Source: Epiperipatus broadwayi (taxonomy: Eukaryota > Onychophora > Udeonychophora > Euonychophora > Peripatidae). From it: DNA of 64,000 nt. The DNA lies in the NCBI GenBank assembly GCA_028023455.1, contig JAQFVV010000444.1:434001-498000 (forward strand), written 5' to 3'. Numbering within the stretch: position 1 is the stretch's first letter; every line of letters begins with the position of its first letter. The notes beneath the pieces were generated by a model. That model saw only the letters and a list, made by a program, of their open reading frames with translations, searched no databases and was not told where the DNA came from. Below are positions 47,910 to 59,190 of the stretch, one piece after another. A program made the translations under genes and the position numbers.

Positions 47910-48270
47910 ATAAGAATACGAAAATAGAACTAAACACAAACTCTGAGCATTTATGAAACAGTTTCTATTCAGCTTGCAAGTGTGAATCTTTTAGACACGT
48001 AATGTCTTCAAACTCAGCATAGCAAGCCAGATAGCTACATGCGTCTGATCTCAGTTCAGCATCACCACATAGTAGAAGCCTCTGAATATACATCATTGTA
48101 AGAAAGACCTCAAAGGTACATTTATGAAAAACAAAAAAACACAAGTTAAAACTTGCTAATGCTTGTATTTATGACAATAGATGTCGTTCTACCAAAAACA
48201 CCATCAAGCGTAGTTTTTTGTTGACATAAACATCAGAGCAAGCATTCACTATCTCTAACTTTAATTTCCA

Positions 48271-48314
48271 CCTTCAGATCATGATTTCAAGCTATTTGCT
48301 ACCATCAGTGAAGG
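48271..48314 (-). ncRNA. hammerhead motif, array unit 3, core mutated
   Basis: As unit 1, but the core box reads CUGAUGG (A9 changed), which should impair cleavage. Stems I, II and III are unchanged. Confidence 0.6.
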
Positions 48315-48714
48315 ACAGGAATAAGAAAATAGATCTAAACACAAACTCTGAGCATTTATGAAACAGTTTCTCTTCAGCTTGCAAGCATGAATCTTTTAGA
48401 CATGTAATGTCTTCAAACTCAGCATAGCAAGCTGGATAGCTACATGGGTCTGATCTCAGTTCAGCATCACCACATAGTAGAAGCCTCTGCAATATATATC
48501 ATTGCAAGAAAGACCTCAAAGGTACATTTATGAAAAACAAAAAAACACAAGTTAAAACTGGATAATGCTTGTATTTATGACAATAGATGGCATTCTACAA
48601 AAAACACTGTCAAGCATAGTTTTTTGTTTACATAAACGTCAGAGCAAGCATTCACTATCTCTAACTTTAATTTCCACCTTCAGATCATAATTTCAAGCTA
48701 TTTTCTATCGTCAG

Positions 48715-48746
48715 TTTAGATCTATTTTTTTATTCCTGTCCTTCAC
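48715..48746. other. micro-inversion at the array/LTR junction
   Basis: The segment that follows the ribozyme in units 1-3 (tgaaggacagg through atagatctaaa, about 32 bp) is present here as its reverse complement (tttagatct through gtccttca). LTR sequence follows immediately. Unit 4 therefore lost the 5' strand of stem I. Confidence 0.75.
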
Positions 48747-50796
48747 TCAATTGTAATCTACTTTTAGCAAAATAAAAATGTTTTGTATTAAAAGAAATTT
48801 GTTCGGGTTGATCGTGGATAAAGATAAAATCAAAAAGTCGATTTTATCTAAAAAGAATTTAAACACAATGGGTGGTGTAATTAACAATATCGAAGCTATA
48901 CAAATTCCATTATTAGAGAAATCATACTTTAATACATAAAAAGTGAAAGAATGTGGGTAATTAATGTAAAAGTATAGTCTTATTATCGGCTGATGAAATA
49001 GTTCATAGGGGGGTATTACAATTGTACTAATTGGGCCATATGTGCTACTTACTTGGGGCATTGAGGTCAGTTGTGACTAGCTTGCCAAAGCAATCAGATG
49101 GCAGATGTTTAAGAAAATAAAAACTTTGTTTCCAGCTTGTTCCAGAAATAGGATGATATATGGTTGAGTTGGCTCCAGTGTGTAAGTAATGGAATGGTAT
49201 ATGATTGCAGAAGATAACAAAGCAGAAAGAAAGGAGAAATGATATGTGTTCACTAAAAATTATAGTTGTATCTGGCTTGTCTAAAGAATAGAAAGAAGAG
49301 AGGAAATTTGAAATTAGCCATTCGAACATGGGAGGATCATTAAATGGATTTTAGAAAAGCTATCAGAAATATGAATGCCCGATCCATTTTAAAAAAAAAA
49401 GAGAGAGTCATATTTGGAGAACTTAAATTCGTATTTGACCTACATGTCGAGCATAATCTTTAGTCACAAGCAAGTATTCATATAGCTGAGGTGTATAACT
49501 AGTCTGCCGTGAAAGCGATATATATATCTATGGGAGAATTATATTCACCGACCTTATAATCAAGGAGATGGCCTTATTGTTTGTTCCAGTTTACTATTCT
49601 ATCATGGAGTAGACTTCTAGCCGTAGTGCACCACCTGTTCATCCATCAAACCCAAAAATGCCACAGGAGAAACAGCTGACCCTGATGAAAAAAAGACTCA
49701 TATGTGTATTGGTGAAAGGAAGCCCTATCTGCCCTGTTAAGTAGCCATGTGGTCCATGAAAGTTGAACTTAATGAAAGAACAAGTTCAGATGAGTGTATA
49801 TAGTTTTTTTTTCTATTTCATTTATCTTCTCTATTTTGTATACTATTAAAGTTTTTCTTCTTAGATATATAAATAGTTATTATTTTTTATTTACTTGTAT
49901 ATTATCAAGATTGACCTTTGTATTTAAATTGTTTTTTTTTTTTGTAATATAAGATATTTGCTGATTTCTGAATTTATTACGTTAAAGTGGGATAGGGATA
50001 TAGACCACACCTATTGTGTAATTCTTTAAATATTTTTTGTTATATATATGCATTTGTTTCTATAAATGAATTTTAAATTTACTCAGGTAATATCTCATTA
50101 ATATTATATTTTCGTTATTTAAGATATGAACTGGATTAAATTATTTTTTTATGTGATCGGTGGAGGGAAATATATAATAATCTGGGAATAATAAATAGTA
50201 AATTTCATACTTAAATCATTTACAGTTTCCTTTATTTGGTTTTGAAGTATTTATTGATTTGTTAGCAGATAGGATTGTAGTTATTTAATCAAAATGTTAA
50301 CCCACTTAGTAACCTGAGATTTAAAGAACACATATAATGAGCTAGATAGGGGTAACTTACCGGGGAGTTGGATTGTTTCCTTTATTCCAGTCCGAACTTC
50401 TTGAATTATTAATATTCGATAATGACCAGTCATATTTTGCACACTCTCTCAGGAGATAAAAGGAAAATAAACAATATTGTCTTGAACAGGGGTGTCACTA
50501 GAGGCTGAAGTAAAACATTTCAATGCTCTTAAAGGTGTGTAAAGACTCCAAATGGTCAACGTATAGTTAATCAGACAATTGTGAAATAATTTAACAGGGA
50601 AGGCTTCGATTGATCTAATTTTAGGTTCAATTTACTTCCTCTAATAATTCTTTAGAGATATTTATTTATATTTAATCAACAATATTTTCAGAGAATTGTT
50701 ATCGATTTCCCATTTTGTAACATACGTCACTTCATGCTCGGTGCATTTATGAGTCTAGCTGTATAAAACCACTTATGGGGATTTCAAACCGGTACA
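48745..50796 (+). repeat. 5' LTR, missing about its first 490 bp
   Basis: Matches 56,344-58,419 along its length with scattered substitutions and small indels, ending ccggtaca. The first about 490 bp of the 3' LTR (55,860-56,348) have no counterpart. The minus-strand frames inside it occur in part in both LTRs but encode nothing recognisable. Confidence 0.88.
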
Positions 50797-50801
50797 GAAA
50801 A

Positions 50802-50816
50802 TGGCACCTGAACGTG
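50802..50816 (+). other. primer-binding site
   Basis: tggcacctgaacgtg begins 5 bp after the LTR end and starts with the TGG expected for pairing with a tRNA CCA end. The priming tRNA is not identified. Confidence 0.6.
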
Positions 50817-51614
50817 TTAAGGATGAACTAGATTAAGATTAAAAAAAGATAGTATTAGCGGAAATCTATACTATATTTTCATGGTTTCAAAACCAATTTA
50901 GGAGGGGTAAGTTAAGAAAAGGACATTTGTAAAGGAGATAGGATTTTAATAATTAGTGAAAAGAATGTTTGAAATAAAAAAATTTAGTGTGGACCAAAAT
51001 AAATAAATGAACGAAAGTTTAGAGCAAAAAAATAAAATAATAGTGAAATAGTAAATAACCACACGTGATAGTCACAAACCAATATTATAGTGTTTACAAA
51101 AATCTATTGATTTTTTTTTTCTTAATAAAAGAAAAGTAATGTAAATATAAAAGTAATGTTTAGTGAAAAAAATCTTATATTATTTTCGTTATATTAAAAC
51201 CTATTGAAGAACTAAGTTTAAGTAAAAGTAAAAATAGAGGGTGATGTGTAAATAATATATGGTTTTAATTATTTAGTTAAAATATTTTTTTCAAGCAAGA
51301 GTTTATTATCGTGAACAAAATAAATGTATTAACAGAAGTTAGAGGAATAATTCTGTCATTGTTAGGGCACATAAGTAGAATGGGGCATTTGAAATTTTTT
51401 TTATATTATTACATGTGAGAGCAAATTGTTTATAGAAATCAGGGAAATGTGCTTGAAAGAAAAAGCAATTAGTAGGGGATAACGTAAGGCGTGGTGTACT
51501 GTGTATTTACTATACAAAATAAAATAAAATATATTTTTTTTGGAATTGAGTTAATAAATGTTAGTGTAAAGATAGAATACCTTGAGTTTCAAGTTCAATA
51601 AATTAAACCGATAA
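50817..51614 (+). other. untranslated leader of the gypsy element
   Basis: No gene. AT-rich sequence between primer-binding site and gag. Confidence 0.5.
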
Positions 51615-52366
51615 ATGCTTACGAGAGTAGGAAAAAAAATGATGGAAGAATTCGCAAACCTTATGAAAAATGAACTGACTAAAATGTCAGAAGAATTAGA
51701 ACAATGGAGAACAGAGAAGGATAAACAAAAGAAAGAGATCATTCAGAAAATAGAGGATGCATGAAGCGAAGTATTACAGGAAATAGAGTTAAAATTTCAA
51801 AAATTGGAAATGAAACATGATAAATCTAATCAAAATAAGGGAGATGACATAGAAGCAAATAAAATAGATAGACAGTCAATTAAGCAGAACACAGATAAAA
51901 GGAACTAGACAACCATATTACGAATAGTGGAGATAATCTTGATGTCTCTGTAGAAAAGACCGATAGAAGTGATCAGCTGCCACAACCAAATATAAACCAA
52001 TTTTTAAAAATCCATATATTCGAAGGAAAAACAGGGGAGGCTCCAGTGGATCATATAAGAAGTCTGGAGAATTACTTTTGTATAAATAAAGGTAATGAAA
52101 TCAGTAAATTGGCTATTGCCAGTGCTCATCTTAATGGAAATGCATTAGCTTGGTGGGACTCTTTATTTCACTACCCTCCAACCTTCAATCAATATAAGGG
52201 CAGGATTACTAGAGATTTCTGGAGCACAGAGAGTCAGGAGACCATCCTGAATCAAATTATGCAGGAGAAATATGAAAATGGTACTTATGAAAATTTCTCA
52301 CCGTTTTTCTGCAGACAAGTAGCAAGACTGCAGACTTTAAAAACATGTAATAAGTCAGAGGAATGA
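51615..52366 (+). pseudogene. gag-like region, broken
   Basis: The first ATG (51,615) opens a Lys/Glu-rich, coiled-coil-like segment (MEEFANLMKNELTKMSEELE) that meets an in-frame TGA near 51,762. The reading frame changes near 51,897. It then continues in the pol frame with FLKIHIFEGKTGEAP, LNGNALAWWDSLF and FWSTESQE, typical of a Ty3/gypsy gag (retrotrans_gag) domain with its conserved Trp-Trp. A TGA at 52,364 ends it. No zinc knuckle is visible. The protein would be the capsid-like structural component. Confidence 0.72.
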
Positions 52367-52390
52367 ATCATTAGGATTATCTGATGTAAT

Positions 52391-53203
52391 TTGCCTTCTC
52401 ATGTCGCACAGATGCTAATACTGACTGGAGCAAAATCAATTGAACCAGTAGCTTACTTACTAGACACCCTAAATGGGAAAGAGCAAGATGGAGTGGTAGA
52501 AGAGATGCAAGAAAATAGTAAAGGTATAGCCCAGCATTGGAATGTGAAGAGTGGGCCATGTAAACACCTCATCGAAAAGGAAATGTCAAATTTGGTCTGT
52601 TCTTGGGAAGATAAAGTGCTGGAGTATGCACCGCAGAGTTGTCCAAAAATACCTTTAGAAATTGAGGGAATTGGGGTCATTGCAATGTTGGACTCTGGTC
52701 ACTATATATCAGTGATATTTGAGGAATTATACCAGAGAATTTTATCAGTAAACTCACAAATAGAGACTTTACCTTTAAAGGCAACACAGATCACTCTTGC
52801 AAATAACTGAAAAGCAAACGTTGTACCTAAGCAAATATGGTTAGAATTACTTATAAGTGGGAGGACAGTTTATCATGTATTTTTAATTATGGGTAGTCTA
52901 ATTCATGAGGCCATATTAGGGTTGGATTTCTTGTATAAGAACCAGTGCATTGTAAATTATGAAAAGGGAATAATGAGCTACCAGGGAGGTGATATTAAAT
53001 TCTTGCCACCTCAGTTGCCTAACTTGGGGGAAACTTGTTGTATAAATCAATCTATTTTAGATTTGATGCAAGAAAAAATGAGTGAGGTGAAGACAGCATC
53101 TAATGGGGACAGCAAAAAACTCCAAGAGATATTCCAAGAGTGTCATGAATTTTTTCGCACAGTCCAGGGAAGAGCAGAGGATATCAACAGAGGTTCAAAC
53201 TGA
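52391..53203 (+). pseudogene. gag tail and aspartic protease region, broken
   Basis: Same frame as the gag core, from which it is separated by stops at 52,364 and 52,382. It includes the protease active-site motif LDSG at 52,688-52,699 (VIAMLDSGHYISVI) and, after a TGA at 52,808, the C-terminal protease motif ILGLDFL (near 52,914). The enzyme would cleave the gag-pol polyprotein. Nonsense codons split the domain in two. Confidence 0.78.
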
Positions 53204-53995
53204 AGACAGGGGAACCTTTTCAAGCACGGTCATACCCAGTTCCAAATCAATTTAAAAAAGAAGTGGAAAAACAGTTAGAGCAGATGTTGAATGGGGGCAT
53301 AATTAGTAAATGTTCGTCTCCTTATTGCAACCCTTTAGTAGTGGTTAGAAAAAAGATGGGTCAGTAAGGTTGTGTTTGGATGCCTGTCAGCTCAATAAGG
53401 TGACTATATTGGACTGTACAATCCCACCTCTGATACAAGAGTTACTAGAAAAATTTAAAGGGAAAAGAATATTCTCTACATTCGATTTAAATTCCAGTTA
53501 CTGGCAGATAGAACTCCACCTGAATGTTCACCAGTATAGTGCCTTCAGGTATGGGGGATATTCATACAAGTTTAATCATATGCCCTTTGAACTTATCAAC
53601 AGCATATGTCCTTTGGACTTATCAACAGCAGTGCTGGGCTGCTGCAGTGCCTAGATCATGTCCTATCATCTGATATCAAGAAAATTCTTACTATGTATGT
53701 GGACGATGTAGTTATAGCATCTGCATCTATGGAAGAGCATCTCCAGCAGTTGGAACAGTTTTTTAGGGAATGTAAAGGAAAAGATATCAAGATAAATTTA
53801 AAGAAGAGTAAAGTGGCTTCCTATGAAATCAAATTTCTGGGTCATTTGATAGGCCAGTCAGGAATCAAGCCTCATCCAGATAAAATAACAGCAATTGCAG
53901 ATTTCCTTAGACCTCAGACAAAGAAACATATACGGTCATTTTGGGACTCTGTAACTTTTATAACAGATTTTGTGAGAATTTCGCTGGCCAAATGA
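53200..53995 (+). pseudogene. reverse transcriptase region with frameshifts and a 26-bp duplication
   Basis: RT motifs occur in order over three frames: FQARSYPVPNQF (frame change at about 53,200), RLCLDACQLNKVTI (shifted by an extra A near 53,355), FSTFDLNSSYWQIEL, and the catalytic YVDD at 53,696-53,707. Just upstream of YVDD a 26-bp segment beginning catatg is tandemly duplicated (53,577-53,602 and 53,603-53,628). This shifts the frame and duplicates the FELINS/FGLINS motif. The downstream IKFLGHLIGQSGIKPHPDKI is typical of gypsy RT. Confidence 0.9.
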
Positions 53996-54821
53996 AACCA
54001 TTGCTCAGATTAATCAGAAAAGAGGTCCGATGAAAATGGACCACCGAACAGGAAAAAGCTTTTAACGAGTAAAGCAAGGTTTTTTAAAACAGGTGGTGTT
54101 GGATTATCCTGACTATGATAAGCCGTGGGTATTATATTTTATAAGCCACTTACTAAAGGGACCAGAACTTAATTATACTGTCACTGAAAAGGAGACCCTT
54201 GCCATTGTATGGGCTTTCCAGAAGTTTTGCCCCATGTTGTTAGGCTCTCAAGTGGTGGTGATAACTGACCTTAAAAGTCTTGAGTTTCTAAACCACAGCT
54301 ATCTTACTCATAGCCGGTTGGTCCGGTGGAGTGTATTCCTTCAGGAATTTAACTACACTGTGAGATATTGCAAAGGGGCAGAAAACATGGTTGCGAACAT
54401 CCTCGGTCGTCATCCTGAACCTGCTCAAACCCCTAAACACCTCAGTCTGGAGCAAGCATACATAGCAAGTACCATGATAAAGGAAAAAGATGAAGATATA
54501 GAAAAAGAACTAAGCCAACTAGCTAAGAGGCAACAAGGAGACAACTATCTAAATCGCATTTGGACAGAATGCCAGGAGAAGTCTGGAAGAACTGTTTCAA
54601 AAGAGATAAGGGACAGATATAAAGTTGAAGGAGGAGTGTTATATTATCAACTCCAAAAAGGCAAGGATGAATGGAAGGCAATGATACCTCCAAAAATGAG
54701 ACAATTCCTCATCAGTTACATGCATTGGTTGTATGGCCATTATGAAACACCAAAAACCGAGTATTGCTTAAGACATTGGTTTTACTGGCCAGGATGCACC
54801 AGGATATTATCACTGTACTAA
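53996..54821 (+). pseudogene. RNase H (internally deleted) and integrase zinc-binding region
   Basis: After a frame break at 53,993-54,092, the sequence reads VVLDYPDYDKPWVLYF and then directly ISHLLKGPELNYTVTEKE. The block that normally lies between them, with the first catalytic Asp of RNase H (TDAS-like), is missing, evidently a deletion near 54,138. RNase H ends at ILGRHPEP. Next comes the integrase HHCC domain (YMHWLYGHYETPKTEY, RHWFYWPG). It breaks again near 54,795 before the CEVC pair. Confidence 0.85.
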
Positions 54822-55724
54822 ATCAATGTGAAGTATGTCAGCGTACGAAACCACAGAATCAAACATATGTCAGCCCAATGAAATCAATCATACCTGATGA
54901 CTCAAATGAAATTATGGCTATAGATTTTTATGGCCCCTTGCCACCGTTTAACAAAAAGAAATACCTACTTGTTACATACGATTTGTTTTCGAATGGGTGG
55001 TCACTTACCCTTTGTCACGCACCACCACTCGAGAAGTTACCAAGGTATTAGACACTTTACATTTTCCAAAAGTGGGGAAGCCAAGAGCAATACTCTCAGA
55101 TCATTGAACCCCTTTTGTGTCTGAAGAATGACACCGATGGGTCTTCAAACGAGGTATCAAGAACCTGTTAACATCAATCCAAAATCCCCAGAGTAACCCC
55201 TGTGAATGATGCGGAAATTGGGTAAACTCTTCCATACCTATTTGCCAACAAAGCATAGGAGGTGGGTTAAACAATTACCTCAGACACTAAATTATATTAA
55301 CTGGTCTCAAAATGAATCCACCGGGTTTATCCCCATGCGATTACACTTTGGAAAACACCTTCCAAAACTGTTTAAAACTAATCTTCCAGGGAGCCAAGAG
55401 AGAGCCATTGACAGGGATCTCGATAAAAGACAAGCTAAGGCCCAAATGCAATGAATGAGCACTAGGTGTAAAAAATGGAAGGGAACCCCTAAGTATAGAT
55501 TCCAAATAGGGGATAAAGTCATGGTTAGGATGCCCCATGTTAGTGATCCAGGAAAGTTCAAATTTAAAAAATTTTGTATTCTCTATGAAGGCCCTTTCGA
55601 AATTGTAGATTGCTCTGGGGATAATGCTTTCTGGGTGAGAATGGAACAAGGGATTAAGGGAACATATAATGCTCGGTCTTTAAAACCCTATGGGAAGATA
55701 GCAATTAATTCAAAATTGGCATAA
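54764..55724 (+). pseudogene. integrase core and C-terminal GPF/Y-like region, broken
   Basis: QCEVCQRTKPQN completes the zinc-binding domain. The first catalytic Asp is in IDFYGPLP (54,923-54,925) and the second in a SDH motif (55,099-55,101, followed by a stop). The third, Glu, is expected in the frameshifted stretch near 55,200. A further frame gives LPQTLNYINWSQNESTGFIP. After a TGA at 55,452 comes FQIGDKVMVRMPHV, then ILYEGPFEIV and NARSLKPY, a GPF/Y-type tail. No chromodomain could be recognised. Confidence 0.85.
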
Positions 55725-55805
55725 CTTTCATGTTAAAACTTATAATATATAAATGTTTAATTTAAAATGTAAATAATTAAATAAGATATAAAAATAATTA
55801 AATAA

Positions 55806-55840
55806 GACCATTAAAAAAGAGAAGTCTCCTTTTAATGGTC
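55806..55840. other. perfect 11-bp hairpin between pol and the polypurine tract
   Basis: gaccattaaaa (55,806-55,816) pairs with ttttaatggtc (55,830-55,840) around a 13-base loop. It lies just upstream of the polypurine tract; role unknown. Confidence 0.55.
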
Positions 55841-55845
55841 TCATC

Positions 55846-55856
55846 AGGGATGGGGG
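55846..55856 (+). other. polypurine tract
   Basis: agggatggggg ends 3 bp before the TGTGCC start of the 3' LTR, the expected plus-strand primer position. Confidence 0.7.
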
Positions 55857-55859
55857 TAC

Positions 55860-58419
55860 TGTGCCAGACTGTATATAATGGCCATACACAAAATGGCTGT
55901 TGCTAAAGATTCAGCACAGCTAAATGCATCATATTAAAATTGTAATTTTTAACAGATCTACTAAATCATAATTTAGAGGTGTATTTGGAGGTACTTATAT
56001 ATAGTACATAAATAAATGGGTTTGGTCTATGTTATATTCCTATTATACCCACAGTACAAGTGTATGCAGTATATGTGTTAATAATTTTATTCGCACAGCA
56101 AATCTATATCATAAAAAGAAAACTAAGCTTGTAACATTTGTTTACGTGTGGAACAGTTTTTTTGTATTTAAGTTTATTACATGTTCCGATACACGTATAT
56201 AGAAATGTATTTTTTCTTTTTCCTAAAAATTGTTTAAATAGAATTTGAATTTTGTACTTATTAGAATTTACATTTTATATTTATTAGAATAAGATGGTTG
56301 GTAATTAATATTAATTTATCAAAAAAAAAGAAAAAACCTTTTGTCAATTGTAATCTATTTTTAGCAAAAAAAAAAAATGTTTTGTATTAAAAGAAATTTG
56401 TTCGGGTTGATCGTGGATAAAGATAAAATCAAAAGGTTGATTTTATCTAAAAAGAATGTAAACACAATGGGTGGTGTAATTAATCAATATGGAAGCTATA
56501 CAAATTCCAGTATTAGAGAAATTGTACTTTAATACATAAAAAGTGAAAGAATGTGGTAAATTAATGTAAAAGTATAGTCTTATTATCAGCTGATGAAATA
56601 GTTTATGGGGGGGGGATATTATAATTGTACTAATTGGGCCATATGTGCTACTTACTTGGGGCATTGAGGTCAGTTGTGACTAGCTTGCCAAAGCAATCAG
56701 ATGGCAGATGTTTAAGAAAATAAAAACTTTATTTCCAGCTTGTTTCAAAAATAGGATGATCTATGGTTGCTAAAATAAGAGTTGGCTACAGTGTGTCTAA
56801 GTAATGGAATGGTGTATGATTGCAGAAGATAACAAAGCAGAAAGAAAGGAGAAATGATATGTGTTCGCTAAAAATTATAGTTGTATCTGGCTTGTCTAAA
56901 AAATAGAAAGAAGAGAGAAAATTTGAAATTAGCCATTCGAACATGGGAGGATCATTAAATGGATTTTAGAAAAGCTATCAACAATATGAATCACCGATCT
57001 GTTTAAAAAAAAAGAAAGAAGAGTTATATTTGGAGAACTTAAACTCGTATTTGACCTATGTGTCGAGCATAATCTTTAGTCACAAGCAAGTATACATATA
57101 GCTGAGGTCTATAACTAGATTGCCGTGAAAGCGATATATATATCTACAGGAGAATTATATTCATTGACCTTATAATCAAGGAGATGACCTTATTGTTTGT
57201 TCCAGTTTACTACTCTATCATGGAGTAGACTTTTAGCCACAGTACACCACCTGTTTGTCCATCAAACCCAAAAATGCCATAGGAGAAACAGCCAACCCTG
57301 ATGGAAAAAAGACTCATACGTGTGTTGGTGAAAGGAAGCCCTATCTGCCCTGTTAAGTAGCCATGTGGTCCATGAAAGTTGAACTTAATGAAAGAACAAG
57401 TTCAGATGAGTGTATATAGTTTTTTTTTCTATTTCATTTATCTTCTCTATTTTGTATAATATTAAAGTTTTTCTTCTTAGATATATAAATAATTATTTTT
57501 TTTATTTACTCATATATTATGAAGATTGATCTTTGTATTTAATTTTTTTTTTTTTTTTTGTAATATATGATATTTGCTGCATACATTTGATTTCTGAATT
57601 TATTATGTTAAAGTGGGGTATGGATATAGACCACACCTATTGTGTAATCCTTTAAATATTTTGTTATATATATATATATATATATGCATTTGTTTTTATA
57701 AATAAATTTTAAATTTACTCAGGTAACATCTCATTAATATTATATTTTCGTTATTTGAGATATGAACTGGATTAAATTATTTTTTATGTGATCGGTGGAG
57801 GGAAATATATAATAATCTGGGAATAATAAATAGTAAATTTCATAGTTAAATTGTTTACAGTTTCCTTTACTTGGTTTTGAAGTATTTATTGATTTGTTAG
57901 CAGATAGGATTGTAGTTATTTAATCAAAATGCTAACCCACTTAGTAACCTGAGATTTAAAGAACACATATAATGAGCTAGATAGGGGTAACTTACCGAGG
58001 AGTTGGATTGTTTCCTTTATTCCAGTCCGAACTTCTTGAATTATTAATATTCGATAATGACCAGTCATATTTTGCACACTCTCTCGGGAGAGAACAATAT
58101 CGTCTTGAACGGGGGTGGTGCTAGAGGCTGATGTAAAACATTTCGGTGCTCTTAAAGGTGTGTAAAGACTCCAAATGGTCAACGTATAGTTAATCAGACA
58201 ATTGTGAAATAATTTAATAGAGAAGGCTTCGATTGACCTAATTTTAGGTTCAATCTACTTCCTCTAATAATTCTTTAGAGATATTTATTTATATTCAATC
58301 AACAATATTTTCAGAGAATTGCTATCGATTTTCCATTTTGTAACATACGTCACTTCATGCTCGATGCATATATGGGTCTAGCTGTATAAGACTACTTATA
58401 GGGATTTCGAACCGGTACA
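55860..58419 (+). repeat. 3' LTR, about 2,560 bp
   Basis: Starts TGTGCCAG right after the polypurine tract and ends GGTACA, giving the usual TG...CA ends. The portion from 56,344 matches the 5' LTR. It ends in a TA microsatellite (from 58,420), which prevents recognition of a target duplication. Unusually long for a Ty3/gypsy LTR. Confidence 0.82.
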
Positions 58420-58539
58420 ATATATATATATATATATATAAGAACTCAAGTCATATAGCACATGCATTATATAGCTTGTATTTACAATATGTAAAATAAA
58501 GAATATGCTTATAGCTCTAAACAAGCTTTTTTAAGTGCT

Positions 58540-58770
58540 ACAAGAGAAGGCATTCAAATCATTTTTATCTATGTTCCTAGCCCCAGGCTGGTTTCAAGCT
58601 ATAGTTCTCTTCAGTGAAGAGCTAGAACACCAGATTCAAAAAACCAACTCAAGCTAAGCTTTTATTTAATAGTTAACTCTTAATAAGATCTGAAATTTAC
58701 AGACATCTACATGTTTTTAAATTCAGCTCCCCAACTGAAAAAATCATATGCACCTGAACTTAATTCAGAC
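58540..58770 (-). repeat. fragment of the hammerhead repeat superfamily
   Basis: Contains a hammerhead motif (58,573-58,628) and, 126 bp after it on the plus strand, ctgaacttaattcag (58,754-58,768), the counterpart of the palindrome in the 6.1-kb and 47-kb families. Intervening sequence is diverged. The limits are uncertain. Confidence 0.6.
58573..58628 (-). ncRNA. hammerhead ribozyme motif with distinct stem I
   Basis: Minus strand: CUGAAGA, eroded stem II, GAAA, CCAGC (stem III with a U16.1-to-C change), then the cleavage residue. Stem I is GUUCUAGC against GCUAGGAAC (one bulged G) plus CA/UG next to the core, a sequence different from the other families but equally complementary. Probably inactive now. 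Confidence 0.6.
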
Positions 58771-58854
58771 ATACCATATATTAATAGGCTTAGCAATTTA
58801 ATTTAGATAAAGCCCGCAATAGCAAAAGAATAATTGTAATAAACTCCAGTCACA

Positions 58855-59190
58855 TATCACGTGATATATATATATATATAAGTGAATCATATATCACGTG
58901 ATATATATATATATAAGTGAAATAATGCTTAAAGCTAAATGGGATAATATGTAATCATTAGAAACCAGTCAACACCTAACCATACCAATATAGATAGTAA
59001 TCAATATTTCTCACAACCTCTCTCATTTTAATAATAAGAGTGGAAGTCCACTCTTACTAATAGTTCAATGAATATATATGGACCCTTAAAGATTGCATCT
59101 TGACCACAGAGATTGAAATATATTTTTAAATTGCTCATGTATTATTTAAATAAATGAAATAATGCTTAAAGCTAAATGGGATAATATGTA
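58855..59190. repeat. tandem repeats, 45-bp and about 235-bp periods
   Basis: 'catatatcacgtgatatata' with a following 'agtgaa' occurs twice at 58,855-58,921. The block 'aaataatgcttaaagctaaa' followed by tgggataatatgtaa occurs at about 58,919 and 59,156. The middle part (58,945-59,110) is related to the repeat at 3,144-3,500 and contains a perfect hairpin, agagtgga/tccactct, near 59,037. Confidence 0.65.

Larger units (their letters stand above)
47355..48714 (-). repeat. retrozyme-like tandem array, 408-bp units with hammerheads
   Basis: Three full units start at 47,355, 47,763 and 48,171 (lengths 408, 408, 406). A partial fourth starts at 48,577, each with 'atgacaatagatg.c.ttcta'. Units differ by few substitutions. 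Each carries on the minus strand a hammerhead near unit position 100, and the full units a palindrome-related word, ctgatctcagttcag, about 136 bp further on the plus strand (first at 47,633-47,647). There is no ORF of note. Head-to-tail units with one type I hammerhead each are the known form of metazoan retrozymes. The fourth unit breaks at its ribozyme, where a small inversion and the gypsy LTR begin. Confidence 0.88.
48745..58419 (+). mobile_element. Ty3/gypsy LTR retrotransposon, degenerate, 5' LTR truncated
   Basis: About 9.7 kb, comprising an incomplete 5' LTR, primer-binding site, gag, protease, reverse transcriptase, RNase H and integrase in the Ty3/gypsy order, a polypurine tract and a complete 3' LTR. 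Multiple nonsense and frameshift changes show it is inactive. No env-like gene was seen. Because the 5' end is truncated into the retrozyme array, no target duplication can be recognised. Confidence 0.93.

Noticed and set aside
47355-48714. CRISPR-like array
   Set aside because: Units are over 400 bp and nearly identical along their whole length, with no repeat/spacer alternation; the DNA is eukaryotic.
48747-49329. Minus-strand frames in the LTR, partly repeated at 56,443-56,664
   Set aside because: They are repeated only because the LTR is repeated, are interrupted differently in the two LTRs and show no domain.
49676-49710. CTGATGA in the gypsy 5' LTR as a ribozyme
   Set aside because: No GAAA box at a suitable distance and the 3' LTR copy reads CTGATGG with no compensating change.
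55725-56340. env-like gene after pol in the gypsy element
   Set aside because: Only about 120 bp separate pol from the polypurine tract, and no membrane-protein frame is present.
58420-58440. Target-site duplication of the gypsy element
   Set aside because: The right flank is a TA microsatellite and the left LTR end is truncated, so no reliable duplication can be called.
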